A program made the position numbers and the translations under genes. The notes under the pieces were generated by a model. That model had not been told where the DNA came from and did not search any database. It saw only the letters and a program-made list of their open reading frames with translations. From JALYOK01 sp963840785 (GTDB lineage Bacteria; Pseudomonadota; Gammaproteobacteria; Burkholderiales; JALYOK01), in contig CAWJAF010000003.1 in the NCBI GenBank assembly GCA_963840785.1, positions 62,001 through 126,000 on the forward strand: a stretch of 64,000 nucleotides of DNA, in the 5' to 3' direction. Each line of letters opens with the position of its first letter. Position 1 is the first letter of the stretch. Shown here in pieces: positions 48,390 to 59,328 of the stretch.

Positions 48390-49349
48390 TTACTCCGGCT
48401 CGATTTTGGCGGCAGTCACTTTTTTAGCCCATTCGCCGATTTGTTGTTTGATGAAGGTGCCGAATTGCGCGGGCGGGAGGTAGGCCGGCTCACAGCCTAA
48501 CAATGCCATGCGTTCTTGCATGTCCGGCCGGGAAATCGACTTAGCGAGGGCATCGTGGATTTTTCTCACGACCTCATCGGGCAATCCCGCAGGCCCAACC
48601 AATCCGACCCAACCAATCAAATCGAAATTCGGAAGGCCACTTTCGGCGATCGTGGGAATATCCGGCATGAGGCTCGTGCGTTTTGCCGTTGTCACACCAA
48701 GCGCGCGTAATTTTCCTGCTTTGATATGCGGCAAACTCGTGCCTGAGATCGCTGACCATGATTTGCGTTTCGCCGGCGATGAGATCCGTAATCGCCTGCG
48801 GACTGGATTTGTACGCAACCCGTTGCAAATCGATTTTTGCCAGGACATTGATCGTTTCGGCCGACACCAATGACATGCTGCTGGCAGTTGCGTAACTCAG
48901 CTTTCCAGGTCTGGCACGCGCGTAGTCGATGAGTTCTTTTACCGAGGTTGCGCCGACTGTGGGGTGAACGACCAACACAAACGGGTAATAGCCAACGCGG
49001 GCAATGGCGGTAAAGCTTGTCACCGAATCGTAAGGAAGCTTTTTGAATAGGCTGGGATTCGCTGCTTGTGGTGTGTTGGTCGTCAACAAAAGTACATAAC
49101 CATCCGGTGCAGCAAGCGCTGTCGCCTGTGCGCCAATGATGGCGCTTGCGCCCGGTTTGTTGTCGACGATAACCTGTTGCCCAAGCGCTGCGGTCAATTC
49201 TTTTGCCAGCAATCGACCCAAGCTATCCGTCAGGCTGCCGGCGGCGAAGGGCACGATTAGGCGAATGGATTTGTTAGGGTAGCCTTGCGCATTAGAAGCG
49301 ACACTCATGAAAATAACGATAATCCAAATAGCCAACTCATTTTTCTCAT
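48390..49349 (-). CDS. Bug-family (tripartite tricarboxylate type) solute receptor, frameshifted
   Basis: About 320 residues after correction. A signal peptide, then YPNKSIRLIVPFAAGSLTDS, the family's ligand-binding start, GQQVIVDNKPGASAIIGA and the C-terminal half KAGKLRALGVTTAKRTSLMP in a second frame after an indel near 48745. The ATG at 49349 overlaps the cupin stop (ATGA), which favours it, but the signal-peptide frame from that ATG stops early, so another indel near 49310 is likely; TTG at 49335 is the alternative. It is a periplasmic receptor for a carboxylate. No TctA or TctB membrane genes adjoin it, which is usual for Bug proteins. Confidence 0.85.
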
Positions 49350-49748
49350 GGTTTGATTTGTTTGATCACGTTTACCGGATTTTCGCCATAGGGCGGCGCG
49401 TAAATCACCAGCACCTTAACCGGCGTATCGCTGATCGCGACAAATAATGTTGCGTTCCGGCCGGAAAAAAAACAATCGCCGGGCCCCAAGCTCCATCGTT
49501 TCGCCCGCCACTTCCACTCGCGCGCGACCATCGAGTAGGTAGCAAGCCTGCTCGATGCCTGGGTGCGCATGGGGATCGGCGCCGCGGCCTTTCTCGACCA
49601 CGCCGAGCACCACTTCGAGCTGCTTCGCGCCGACGGTTTCCGGTCCGATTAAACGTTTATTTAGCGTGCCGGTGTGATTGGCCGGATGATAGCCCGCAAT
49701 ATCGCTGGCACGGACACAATACCGACTAGCTGGCCGAGCTTGATTCAT
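49346..49748 (-). CDS. Small cupin-domain protein (frameshifted)
   Basis: About 133 residues after correction. A single cupin barrel: GRGADPHAHPGIEQACYLLDG gives the H-x-H...E metal-binding half, then GPGDCFFF and the C-terminal strand PVKVLVIYAPPYGENP. Two indels near 49460-49490 split the last third. The first gene of the Bug receptor/CoA-transferase/dehydrogenase operon, overlapping the receptor start. It may be a metal-dependent enzyme or a ligand-sensing protein; the sequence does not decide. Confidence 0.75.
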
Positions 49749-49983
49749 GGCAAAATTCTTAGAAAGAGAATGAGTGAATAATGCCTGAAACCTGGCACAA
49801 GGTGTAGGCGGGTCACGTTGCCACCATCAACCACACTCGATAAATGCCTGAAGAAGCGCATGGATATTGGGTCGCAGGGCATCATTAGAGGCCCATTTGT
49901 TGCCATCGCCGTAGCGTAACATCTGCGTTAGCATTGGACTTTAATTAGTTATGCGGTCAAAAAATGATTTTGAAATTCGGGCA

Positions 49984-52900
49984 ATGAAAACACGCTGGCA
50001 TTTCTGGATTGACCGCGGCGGTACGTTCACCGATGTCATCGCAAAAATGCCGGACGGTCACTCAGAACCGCCAAGCTGCTTTCGGAAAATCCACAACACT
50101 ATACGGATGCGGCCGTTCAGGGCATCCGCGAGTTGATGGGCGTTGAAGTCGACTGAACCCATTGCCGCTAACGAAATTGAATCGATCAAGATGGGCACCA
50201 CGGTTGCGACCAACGCACTGCTCGAGCGCAAAGGCGAGCGAACCGTGTTAGTCGTGACGTGCGGTTTTCGCGATCAACTGCGAATAGCCTATCAAGCTCG
50301 CCCAAAACTTTTCGTGCGCCAAATCGAGTTGCCCGAGTTGTTGCATGAATCGGTCATCGAGATCAATGAGCGCATCGGCGCTCATGGCGATGTTGTGCTC
50401 CCGCTCGATGAGGCAAAAGCGCGTGACGATTTACAAATGGTTTTCGATCAAGGCATGCGCGCCATCGCAATCTGCTTGATGCACGGTTACCGTTATACCC
50501 AGCATGAAACGGAGCTGGCACGTATCGCCAAGCAGATCGGATTCCCGCAAGTCAGCGTATCGCATGAAGTATCGCCGCTGATGAAATTTGTCTCACGCGG
50601 CGATACGACCGTCGTCGATGCCTATTTATCGCCGGTATTGCAGCGCTATGTCAAACAACTTCAATCGGCTTTAGGCAACGTGCGTTTGCAGTTCATGCAA
50701 AGCGCCGGCGGGCTAACCGACGCGAATAAGTTTCAAGGAAAAGATGCGATTCTCTCCGGGCCGGCTGGCGGTATTGTCGGCGCAGCGACCGTGACGCAAC
50801 GCGCCGGATTCGACAAAATGATCGGCTTCGATATGGGCGGCACATCCACCGACGTTACCCATTTCGCCGGCGAATACGAACGAGCGTTCGAATCCGAAAT
50901 CGCGGGCGTGCGTATTCGCGCGCCGATGATGCGCATCCATTCAGTCGCTGCGGGAGGCGGATCGATTTGCACTTTTGACGGCAGCAAATTTCGCGTCGGC
51001 CCCGAGAGCGCCGGCGCCAATCCCGGTCCGGCCGCGTATCGCCGTGGTGGGCCCATTACCGTTACCGATTGCAACGTCATCGTTGGCAAACTACGGCGTG
51101 AACTGTTTCCCGCGATATTCGGACCGAATGGCGATCAAGGGCTCGATGACAAGACCGTTCTCAATAAATTCGAAAGTCTTGCAATCGATATCGAAAAAGC
51201 TACGGGCCGCAAAATGTCGCATGAGGAAATCGCTGCCGGCTTTTTGCGCATTGCGGTCGAGAATATGGCGAACGCGATCAAACATATCAGCGTACAGAGA
51301 GGCTATGACGTTTCGGCATATACGCTCACTTGTTTTGGTGGCGCGGGCGGACAGCACGCTTGCATGGTAGCCGACGCACTTGGCATGCAACGGGTCTACA
51401 TTCATCCGTTGGCCGGCGTGTTGTCCGCTTATGGCATGGGTCTTGCCGATGTTCGTACACTGAAGCAGGCGGCGGTCGAACGACAACTTTCCGACTCGCA
51501 ATTGCATTCGCTTGACGCGACATTTAGATCTCTCACTCAGCAAGCGACAATCGGAAGTGCAGGCGCAGGGTTTCGCCGAATCCACATTGCGAGTATCAAA
51601 GACGCTGGCACTTAAGTACGAGGGCACCGACACGGCTATTGAGCTAGCGCTGGCGGAAAATGCCAGCGCCGCCCTGCTCCGAGCCACATTCGAGACGATT
51701 TATCGTAAGCGCTATGGATTTCTAATGCCGGGCCGTGAGCTAGTTATCGAGGCGATTACAGCGGAGGCAATTGGCCTCACCGAGCCGCCGACTGAAAACT
51801 ATTCGATTCTTCCCGAACGAACAAATGGATTGCAACCCCGATCGGAGGTCGACGTTTTTTGTAACGATGCGATGCGGCGAGCGCGCGTATTTTATCGCGA
51901 GGAGCTGCGGCCGGATGACCGCATCGACGGACCGGCAATTATTAGAGAAGCTCAATGCAACCACGATGGTGGAACCGGAGTGGTTCGCATGGGTCACGAA
52001 ACAGAATCATCTTGTACTTGAACGAGCAATGAAAGCAACGCGCACCCACGCAATCGGCACGACCGCCGATCCGATATTGCTCGAAGTGTTCAACAATTTA
52101 TTTATGGCGATTGCGGAGCAAATGGGAGTAACGCTTGCCAATACGAGTTACTCGGTCAATATCAAGGAGCGACTCGATTTCTCCTGCGCAATTTTCGATG
52201 GCGAGGGCAATCTCGTCGCTAACGCGCCGCATATGCCGGTGCATCTCGGCTCCATGGGTGAAAGCGTGCGAGTGATTCTTGAGAAGCGCGCGCACAGCAT
52301 GAAGGACGGCGATGCCTATGTGCTTAACGCGCCTTACGCCGGCGGCACACACATTCCCGATGTGACGGTGGTGATGCCGGTCTATTTGCCGGGCGAGAGC
52401 AAGCCGCTTTTCTATACCGCCGCGCGCGGCCATCATGCTGATATCGGTGGCATCACACCCGGCTCGATGCCGCCCTTTTCGAACACACATCAGCGAAGAA
52501 GGTGTACTGTTGGACAATGTGCAAATCGTTCGCGATGGCGTGTTTCTCGAAGAAGCATTGACGCAGATTCTGACGCAAGGCCCACATCCAGTTCGAAACG
52601 TTACACAAAATATTGCTGATTTGCGTGCTCAGATCGCCAGTTGCCAAAAGGGCGCGAACGAGCTTGCGGCAATGGTCGACCACTTCGGGCGCGAGGTCGT
52701 TGTCGCTTACATGCAGCACGTGCAAGACAATGCGGAAGAAAGTGTGCGAAGGGTTATTCACAAACTCACCAGCGGCGAATTTGGCGTCGATTTGGACGAC
52801 GGCAGCCACATTCACGTTAAGGTGTCGGTTAATCGCAATAACCGCTCCGCAACGGTTGACTTCACGGGCACATCAGCGCAACGCCCAAGTAATTTCAACG

Positions 52901-53598
52901 CGCCGCGCAGCGTAAGCCGAGCCGTGGTGCTATATGTGTTCCGCACGCTTGTTGACGAAGAAATTCCAATGAACGCCGGCTGCTTAAAGCCTATCGAAAT
53001 CATTATTCCTGACGGCAGCATGTTGTCGCCGGAATATCCTGCCGCGGTCGTCGCTGGCAATGTTGAAGTGTCGCAAGCGGCAACCAATTGTTTGTACGGC
53101 GCGCTAGGGGTGATGGCCGGCGCCTACGGCACGATGACGAACTTCACCTTCGGCAATGACAAATATCAGTATTACGAAACGATCGCGGGCGGTTCTGGCG
53201 CCGGACCGAACTTCAACGGCACGTCTGTCGTGCAATGCCATATGACCAATTCACGGTTAACCGATCCCGAAGTTTTGGAATTTCGTTATCCCGTGCGTGT
53301 TGATTCTCATAGCATCAACCCGGGTACCGGCGGCAAGGGCAGATTTCAAGGAGGCGATGGAGCGGATCGACGAATTCGCTTCCTCGAGTCAATGACCGCC
53401 GCAATCCTCGCGAACAATCGAATCAATCGTCCCCACGGCATGGCCGGTGGCGAACCCGGTGCGGCGGCAGAAAATTGGGTCGAACGCGACGATGGTACTC
53501 GCGAAAACTTTGGACACATTTGCGAAGTAGCGATGAAATCAAACGACGTATTCGTAATTCAAACGCCCGGCGGCGGTGGCTTTGGCTTTCCGGAATAA
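49984..53598 (+). CDS. Single-chain 5-oxoprolinase (HyuA-HyuB fusion), several frameshifts
   Basis: About 1,205 codons. The HyuA half: IDRGGTFTDV (ATP site), MGTTVATNALLERKGERT, SGPAGGIVGAA and GFDMGGTSTDV. The HyuB half: ADPILLEVFNNLFMAIAEQMG, VNIKERLDFSCAIFD, TAARGHHADIGG and FGNDKYQYYETIAGGSGAGP. The two are joined without stop or start through PAIIRE and TTMVEPEWFAWV, the eukaryotic OPLAH layout rather than separate hyuA and hyuB. Frame changes are needed near 50070, 50150, 51560, 51950 and 52485. It hydrolyses 5-oxoproline to glutamate with ATP; a hydantoinase role is a lesser alternative. ATG at 49984 begins MKTRWHFWIDRGG. The 235 bp upstream hold no other gene I can support. Confidence 0.85.
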
Positions 53599-53718
53599 CT
53601 CGGCGTTTCGATCTAGGCCATCAGTTGGGCTTCCTCCCCGTTGCCAATGCATTAGCCCATGTCATGGCGCTAAGCGTAGAATTAATATGACAACACCCAT
53701 GATAAAGGCGGAGGAGAA

Positions 53719-54474
53719 ATGTTCGACTTAACTGGAAAAATCGCGTTAGTCACCGGCGCATCGCGAGGGCTGGGCTGGGCAATGGCACAGGCGCTCGCAA
53801 AAGCGGGCGCCCACGTGATGATCAACGCACGCGATCAGAACGCGGTCGACGAACGTGTCTCTCAACTCAGAGCACAATCGCTTCAAGGCGAGGCTGCTAT
53901 TTTTGATGTCACGGATCAGGCTGCCGCAAGGCAGTGTATTCAACACGCGAACGCCAAACATGGTCGCTTCGATATTCTGGTGGCAAACGCGGGTATTCAA
54001 CACCGAAAACCCATCGAGGAATTCGAGGCAGCGGATTTCGATCGCGTCATCAATACCAATCTCACTGCCGTATGGGCGCTGTGCAAAGAAGCAGCAAAGG
54101 TTATGATTCCGCGTAACCGTGGGCGCATCATCATGACGGGATCGGTGTCCGCCATCCTTGGCCGCGAAACTATCTCTGCCTATACGGCCAGTAAAGGCGC
54201 GGTTCACGCGCTAACACGCCAATTGTCTGTGGAACTGGCGCCACACAACATTACCGTCAACGCGATCGCACCCGGTTTTTTCGCGACGGAACTCAATTCG
54301 GCTCTGATTGAAAACAAAGAATTCAACGATTGGGTATGTAAGCGAACCCCGGCAGGTCGATGGGGCACCCTTGATGAAATTGGCCCGCCCGCCGTGTTTC
54401 TTGCCTCCGACGAAGCGTCTTACGTGAATGGCCATATTCTGACTGTTGATGGGGCGATGAGCGTTGCAATGTAG
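53719..54474 (+). CDS. Short-chain dehydrogenase/reductase
   Basis: 251 residues, classical SDR: TGASRGLG (NAD(P) binding), NAGIQ, catalytic Ser in TGSVS, YTASK (Tyr and Lys) and NAIAPGFFATE. It resembles gluconate 5-dehydrogenase and 3-oxoacyl-ACP-reductase type enzymes; the substrate is not determinable. ATG at 53719 has a purine-rich GGAGGAGAA site. It follows the 5-oxoprolinase gene by 120 bp on the same strand. Confidence 0.92.
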   Translation: MFDLTGKIALVTGASRGLGWAMAQALAKAGAHVMINARDQNAVDERVSQLRAQSLQGEAAIFDVTDQAAARQCIQHANAKHGRFDILVANAGIQHRKPIEEFEAADFDRVINTNLTAVWALCKEAAKVMIPRNRGRIIMTGSVSAILGRETISAYTASKGAVHALTRQLSVELAPHNITVNAIAPGFFATELNSALIENKEFNDWVCKRTPAGRWGTLDEIGPPAVFLASDEASYVNGHILTVDGAMSVAM

Positions 54475-54552
54475 CGTTGGAATCAACAGAATTGACAGCC
54501 ACAATCAATAGTTCAAATCGTAACAATTTGAAATAAAAAAAAGGGATATCCT

Positions 54553-55002
54553 TTGAACGAAAATTCACTACAAACGAAATTGCAAGGTGCCTGGCGACTA
54601 ACTGACTACTTTGCGGAAAGCCAGAATGGCAATGTTTTTTATCCGCTCGGACCCGAAGCCTGCGGTTTCATTATGTATACCAACGATGGTTACATGTCAG
54701 CAACATTGATGCGCCCGAACCGTATTAAGTTCGAGTCTGCCGATATGATGGGCGGAACACCGGATGAACACGCAGCTGCCGCGAACGGTTACCTTTCTTA
54801 TGCGGGAACGTTTGCTGTGGACGAGGCAAATGACGTCGTGACACATCAGATAAAAACCGCGTTAGTGCCAAACTGGATCGGTAACGATTTTAAGCGCAAG
54901 GTGATTTTAGTCGGCAATCAATTGGAGTTACGCGCGCTCGCGCCGTCGCTAGTCGCCGGTGAAATGCGTCTGGTTCGCGTCATTTGGGAACGTGTACGGT
55001 AA
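54553..55002 (+). CDS. Lipocalin-like domain protein
   Basis: 149 residues, cytoplasmic, matching the lipocalin-like family typified by LQGAWRLTDY at the start, IMYTNDGYMSA and YAGTFAVDE. Starts at TTG 54553 behind AAGGGAT; no ATG fits. It lies 78 bp after the SDR gene and 77 bp before the LLM oxidoreductase, probably one transcript. A role in binding a small hydrophobic compound handled by these enzymes is plausible but unproven. Confidence 0.8.
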   Translation: MNENSLQTKLQGAWRLTDYFAESQNGNVFYPLGPEACGFIMYTNDGYMSATLMRPNRIKFESADMMGGTPDEHAAAANGYLSYAGTFAVDEANDVVTHQIKTALVPNWIGNDFKRKVILVGNQLELRALAPSLVAGEMRLVRVIWERVR

Positions 55003-55079
55003 CTTGTTTCGTTAAACCCGTAAAAAGCAAGGCTCACTTCTGCTTTCACGCATAGCAATAAATTAATGAAGGATTAAAA

Positions 55080-55919
55080 ATGTTAATTGGCACTTTTCAC
55101 TTTCCTACCGACTACGGAATTAATGTTGGTGAGTTAGCGGCCGAACTCGAATCGCGAAAATTTGAGTCGCTATTTGTTTGCGAACATACACACATTCCCG
55201 TGAGCCGGCGCACACCATTTCCGAGCGGCGGCGACTTGCCAAAACGCTATTCCCATACGCACGATCCCTTCGTCGCTCTGTCATTTGCGGCAGCGGCCAC
55301 GCGTACGCTAATGCTTGGTACTGGCGTCGCTTTGTTACCGCAGCGCGATCCGATCGTCACGGCGAAGTCGGCAGCGAGTCTGGATCATTTGTCGAACGGA
55401 CGTTTTATCTTCGCCGTCGGTGGTGGATGGAACGTCGAGGAAATGGAAAATCACGGTGCGCGTTACGACACCCGATTTAAACTTTTACGCGAACGCATAC
55501 TGGCGATAAAGGCCCTATGGACTGAGGAAGAGGCGCAGTTTCACGGCGAGTTTGTAAACTTCGATCCGGTTTGGCTCTACCCAAAGCCGAAACAAAAACC
55601 GCACCCGCCTATCTTGCTTGGTGGCGAGACTGACCATACGCTTAAGCGCGTCGTGGAGTTCTGCGACGGTTGGTTTCCACGACCACGCAATGGTTGGGAA
55701 CCAAAGAGCGCGGTAGCGAGATTACGCAGAATTGCCGAAGAGGCAGGTCGCGATCCCGCAAGCGTTCCGATAACGGTGTTCGCCGCGCCGCCCGACGAAG
55801 CAACGCTGGCTTCCTACCGCGAAGCCGGCATCCATCGTGTGTTGCTGGAAGTGCCGGACGGGAGCCGCGATGAGGTACTGCAACGCCTTGACAAATATGC
55901 GCCGCTATTAATGGATTAG
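55080..55919 (+). CDS. LLM-class (luciferase-like) flavin/F420-dependent oxidoreductase
   Basis: 279 residues, TIM-barrel of the bacterial luciferase superfamily: FESLFVCEHTHIPV, DPFVALSFAAAATRTLMLGT, GRFIFAVGGGWNVEEM and PPILLGGETDHTLKRVVEF. The coenzyme may be FMN or F420; sequence alone does not separate them. ATG at 55080 follows GAAGGA. Last gene of the SDR/lipocalin-like/LLM set, followed by a hairpin with a T-run. Confidence 0.88.
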   Translation: MLIGTFHFPTDYGINVGELAAELESRKFESLFVCEHTHIPVSRRTPFPSGGDLPKRYSHTHDPFVALSFAAAATRTLMLGTGVALLPQRDPIVTAKSAASLDHLSNGRFIFAVGGGWNVEEMENHGARYDTRFKLLRERILAIKALWTEEEAQFHGEFVNFDPVWLYPKPKQKPHPPILLGGETDHTLKRVVEFCDGWFPRPRNGWEPKSAVARLRRIAEEAGRDPASVPITVFAAPPDEATLASYREAGIHRVLLEVPDGSRDEVLQRLDKYAPLLMD

Positions 55920-55942
55920 CGGCTTTCAATCAACGTCGCGCG

Positions 55943-56028
55943 GTAGGTTGGGGTGATGAACCAACCCGAACAAATTGGGCAATACGATAGGAGTGTACGT
56001 TGGGGTTCGCAAGCTCACCCCAACCTAC
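55943..56028. repeat. Palindromic GTAGGTTGGGGTGA-type repeat; second half doubles as a terminator
   Basis: TAGGTTGGGGTGA (55944-55956) and TCACCCCAACCTA (56015-56027) are perfect 13-bp inverted repeats. An inner stem GTTGGGGT/ACCCCAAC (55999-56024) can form instead and is followed on the plus strand by CTACATTTTTT, a convincing terminator for the LLM gene ending at 55919. Repeats of this kind are widespread in proteobacteria; no further copy is in the window. Confidence 0.7.
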
Positions 56029-56133
56029 ATTTTTTGGCCTCCGCCAGGACCCGCGCCCACATTGCCGTTTGGCATGGCATGGCTTGCGACCCGCATCACC
56101 ATTGACTCTCAGGCTGATGCGCTTCGCTAAAAA

Positions 56134-57579
56134 TTAAAACTTCACCATCACATGTCTTGCAACCGTGTAATCCTCTAACGCATACATGGAAAGATCTTTT
56201 CCATAGCCACTCGATTTCAAGCCACCGTGAGGCATTTCGCTCACGAGCATGAAATGGGTGTTGATCCAGGTGCAGCCATATTGGAGTTTTTTCGCGACCT
56301 TCATCGCTTTGGAAACATCGTTCGTCCACACCGATGACGACAGGCCATAGTCGGAATCGTTGGCCCATTTGATGGCTTCATCGGTATCGCTAAAGCGCGT
56401 GATCGATACCACCGGGCCGAACACTTCTTTACGCACGATTTCGTCGTCTTGTCGGGCGCCTGCGATTACCGTTGGTTCGTAGAAGAATCCGGCGCCGGCG
56501 CGTACATTGCCGCCAGCCGTAACTTGGATATGGCTCATTTGCTTTGCACGATCGACAAAACTCGCGACGCGATCCCGCTGTCGCGCGCTGATGAGTGGGC
56601 CGATTTCCACGTCCGGCTCGTCTTGCAAACCCACTTTGATAGACTTCACTGCGCTCGACAGATCGGCGACTAAGTTATCGTAAATTTTCGCGCCGGCATA
56701 AAGGCGACATGCCGCCGTGCAATCTTGGCCGGCATTGTAATAGCCGAAAGTGCGAATGCCTTCGACCACCGATGCCAAGTCGGCATCGTCGAACACGATC
56801 ACTGGCGCTTTGCCGCCTAGTTCGAGGTGAGTGCGCTTGAGAGTCGCGGATGAGGCGTTTAAGATTTTTCGTCCTGTTGCGACATCACCGGTGATCGAAA
56901 CCATGCGCACGCCGGCATGCTCAACTAGCGGCTGACCAACTGTGGGGCCGCGACCGCAGATAACATTTAATACGCCTTTCGGAAAAATATCGGCAGCAAT
57001 TTTTGCCAGGTACAACGCCGTTAACGGCGTTTGTTCCGACGGCTTGAGAACTACCGCATTGCCCGCCGCCAACGCCGGCGCAATCTTCCAGGTAGCCATC
57101 AAATGTGGATAATTCCACGGCGCAATGGAGCCGACGACACCAATCGGATCGCGCCGGACCATGCTGGTGTGGCCGGGCAGATATTCGTTCGTCACTGTAC
57201 CGCTCACGCAGCGCGCGGCACCGGCGAAAAACCTATAACAATCGGCAACCGCAGGAATCTCGTCGCCGAGCGCACGTGCGTACGGCTTACCGCAATTGAG
57301 CGATTCCAAGCGCGCGAAGGTTTCTGCATTCGCTTCGATTGCATCGGCCAGTTTTAGTAGCATGCGCGAGCGCTCCATCGGCGTCGTTTCGCTCCAGGTT
57401 TCGAAGGCGCGGCTGGCCGCTTTCACCGCTTCGTTAATCTGATCGATGGAGGCTTCACGCACCTCCACTAACAATTCGCCAGTTGACGGATTAATGATGC
57501 GCTCGACCTCGCCCTTGCCGGTGACGAACTGGCCATCGATAAATAAATCGGTGATCGGCGTTACGGATAGTTTCGACAT
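56134..57579 (-). CDS. patD: Gamma-aminobutyraldehyde dehydrogenase (PatD-like)
   Basis: 481 residues, aldehyde dehydrogenase fold with the conserved PWNYP, catalytic Glu in LELGGKAP (about 252) and catalytic Cys in NAGQDCTAACR (about 286). The GQDC form, rather than the usual GQxC variants, together with the polyamine-type ABC transporter in the same operon, matches PatD (YdcW), which oxidises 4-aminobutanal from putrescine to GABA. ATG at 57579 has AGGAGA about 6 nt upstream. It lies 16 bp behind the permease gene, giving an E. coli-like ydcSTUV-patD order. Confidence 0.88.
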   Translation of the reverse strand: MSKLSVTPITDLFIDGQFVTGKGEVERIINPSTGELLVEVREASIDQINEAVKAASRAFETWSETTPMERSRMLLKLADAIEANAETFARLESLNCGKPYARALGDEIPAVADCYRFFAGAARCVSGTVTNEYLPGHTSMVRRDPIGVVGSIAPWNYPHLMATWKIAPALAAGNAVVLKPSEQTPLTALYLAKIAADIFPKGVLNVICGRGPTVGQPLVEHAGVRMVSITGDVATGRKILNASSATLKRTHLELGGKAPVIVFDDADLASVVEGIRTFGYYNAGQDCTAACRLYAGAKIYDNLVADLSSAVKSIKVGLQDEPDVEIGPLISARQRDRVASFVDRAKQMSHIQVTAGGNVRAGAGFFYEPTVIAGARQDDEIVRKEVFGPVVSITRFSDTDEAIKWANDSDYGLSSSVWTNDVSKAMKVAKKLQYGCTWINTHFMLVSEMPHGGLKSSGYGKDLSMYALEDYTVARHVMVKF

Positions 57580-57595
57580 GATGTTCTCCTAAGAA

Positions 57596-58393
57596 TCAAT
57601 GGGCGGTTGGCGCTTCGTCGCCACGGGTGAGCCAGTAGGCCGCGATGATGGGAATAAATGTTAACGCAATGATTATCACCGCAACAACGTTCGTCACGGG
57701 GCGCTGGCGCGGGCGAATGAGTTCCTGCAACATCCAAATCGGCAATGTGGTTTGCTGGCCGGCGGTAAACGTGGTCACGATGACTTCGTCGAAACTGAGC
57801 GCGAAGGCTAACAAACCTCCCGCCAATAAAGCCGAGCCGAGTTGCGGCAAAATGATGTAGCGCAGTGTTTGAAACATATTCGCGCCGAGGTCCATCGATG
57901 CTTCGAGTAACGACGGGCTGGTGCGACGTAGACGCGCGACGGCGTTGTTGTAAACCACGACAACGCAAAAAGTCGCGTGGCCGATAACGATAGTCCAAAA
58001 GCTGAAGGGAATATCGAGGGTGTTGTAGCCCGAGCGCAACGCGATGCCGGTAATGATTCCCGGCAACGCGATCGGCAGAATTAAAAGCATCGATACAAAA
58101 TCTCGTCCGAAGAATTTTGTGCGTGCCAGCGCAGCAGCTGCGAGGGTGCCGAGCACGATCGCGATCGACGTCGACCAAAAAGCAACTTGCACGGATAAGC
58201 GAATCGCGCGCCATACGTCATCTCGTTCCATGGCAACGGAAAACCATTTCGTTGTTAGGCCGGGCGGTGGAAAAACATAGGATTTGTCTTCCGCGCTGAA
58301 TGCATAAACGATAATCAGCAATAACGGGATGTGTAGGAACGCGACGCCCGCCCAGACCGCGAATTTCAAACCTAGCGAAGACCTAGAGCGCAT
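57596..58393 (-). CDS. Polyamine-type ABC transporter permease (PotC/YdcV-like)
   Basis: About 265 residues, six membrane helices, with the EAA loop LLEASMDLGANMFQTLRYIILP that docks the ATPase. ATG at 58393 overlaps the stop of the preceding permease gene (ATGCGCTCTAG); the frame is open further upstream, but that would overlap the neighbour by 50 bp. The frame is intact. It pairs with the permease encoded just upstream. Confidence 0.9.
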   Translation of the reverse strand: MRSRSSLGLKFAVWAGVAFLHIPLLLIIVYAFSAEDKSYVFPPPGLTTKWFSVAMERDDVWRAIRLSVQVAFWSTSIAIVLGTLAAAALARTKFFGRDFVSMLLILPIALPGIITGIALRSGYNTLDIPFSFWTIVIGHATFCVVVVYNNAVARLRRTSPSLLEASMDLGANMFQTLRYIILPQLGSALLAGGLLAFALSFDEVIVTTFTAGQQTTLPIWMLQELIRPRQRPVTNVVAVIIIALTFIPIIAAYWLTRGDEAPTAH

Positions 58394-59328
58394 CGAACGC
58401 ACCCTTGCGCTTGGCAAACCACAGGTAAACACAGATCACGATAATTGGCACCAACGAAAACGCCGCCGCGAACGGAATGTTGCCGGCAACGCCTTGCTGT
58501 GTATAAACGACGTTGCCGATGTATGGCGTGGAGTTGCCGATCACTTGCGGGATAATGTAATCGCCCAGCGTCAAGGAAAAGGTGAAAATGGAACCGGCCG
58601 CGACGCCGGGCATCGCCAGCGGCAAAATAATTTTCCAGAACGTTGTTGAATCTTTTGCGCCCAAATCGCCGGAGGCTTCGATGCACGACGGCGGAATGCG
58701 TTCCAGTGCCGCTTGGATCGGCAAAATCATAAACGGCAGCCACATATAAACAAAGACGATAAATGTGCCGAGCGGGGAAAAAGACAGGGAGTTTGCGCCG
58801 ATGATGGGCGCGCTCAAAACCGCATCGAGCATCCAGGTGAGATGCATTTTTTCCAATGACCATGCGATGGCGCCCTCCTTCGCCAATAATAATTTCCACG
58901 CGTAAAGCCGCACCAAATAACTCGACCAAAGCGGCAACATGATCGCGACATAAAGCAGCGCTTTCTTCGCGCCTCGCGCATAACGCGCCATGTAGTACGC
59001 AATCGGAAAACCGATCACCGCACACGCGATTGTTACCAAAAGCGACATCAAGCGTTGTGCGGATGACGATATCGCGATTGGCTGGCGCAAACAACTCGAT
59101 GAAATTGTTTAAGCCGAGTTCGCGTACGACTTGGCCGGTGTAGTCGTCGAGCCTGAAGAATGAATTGGCGAGCAACGCGAATAGTGCGCCGAGATACATA
59201 ACGGCGAACCACAGCAGTGGCGGCCCAAGTAGCAACGCTAGCATGGCGCGTGGGTGATGGTAGAGGTAATCCGAGACACGGCTCGGACGAGGTGCGTTTG
59301 AAATTGTGACGTTAGTTTGCGAGCTCAT
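58383..59328 (-). CDS. Polyamine-type ABC transporter permease (PotB/YdcU-like), one frameshift
   Basis: About 315 residues after correction. An N-terminal helix (PPLLWFAVMYLGALFALLAN), then a shift near 59050 where one extra base separates RTTL from MSLLVTIACAVIGFPIAYYM. Later regions are intact, including the loop CIEASGDLGAKDSTTFWKIILP. ATG at 59328 overlaps the end of the ATPase gene by 17 bp. Together with its neighbours it forms the membrane part of a putrescine/polyamine importer. Confidence 0.85.
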
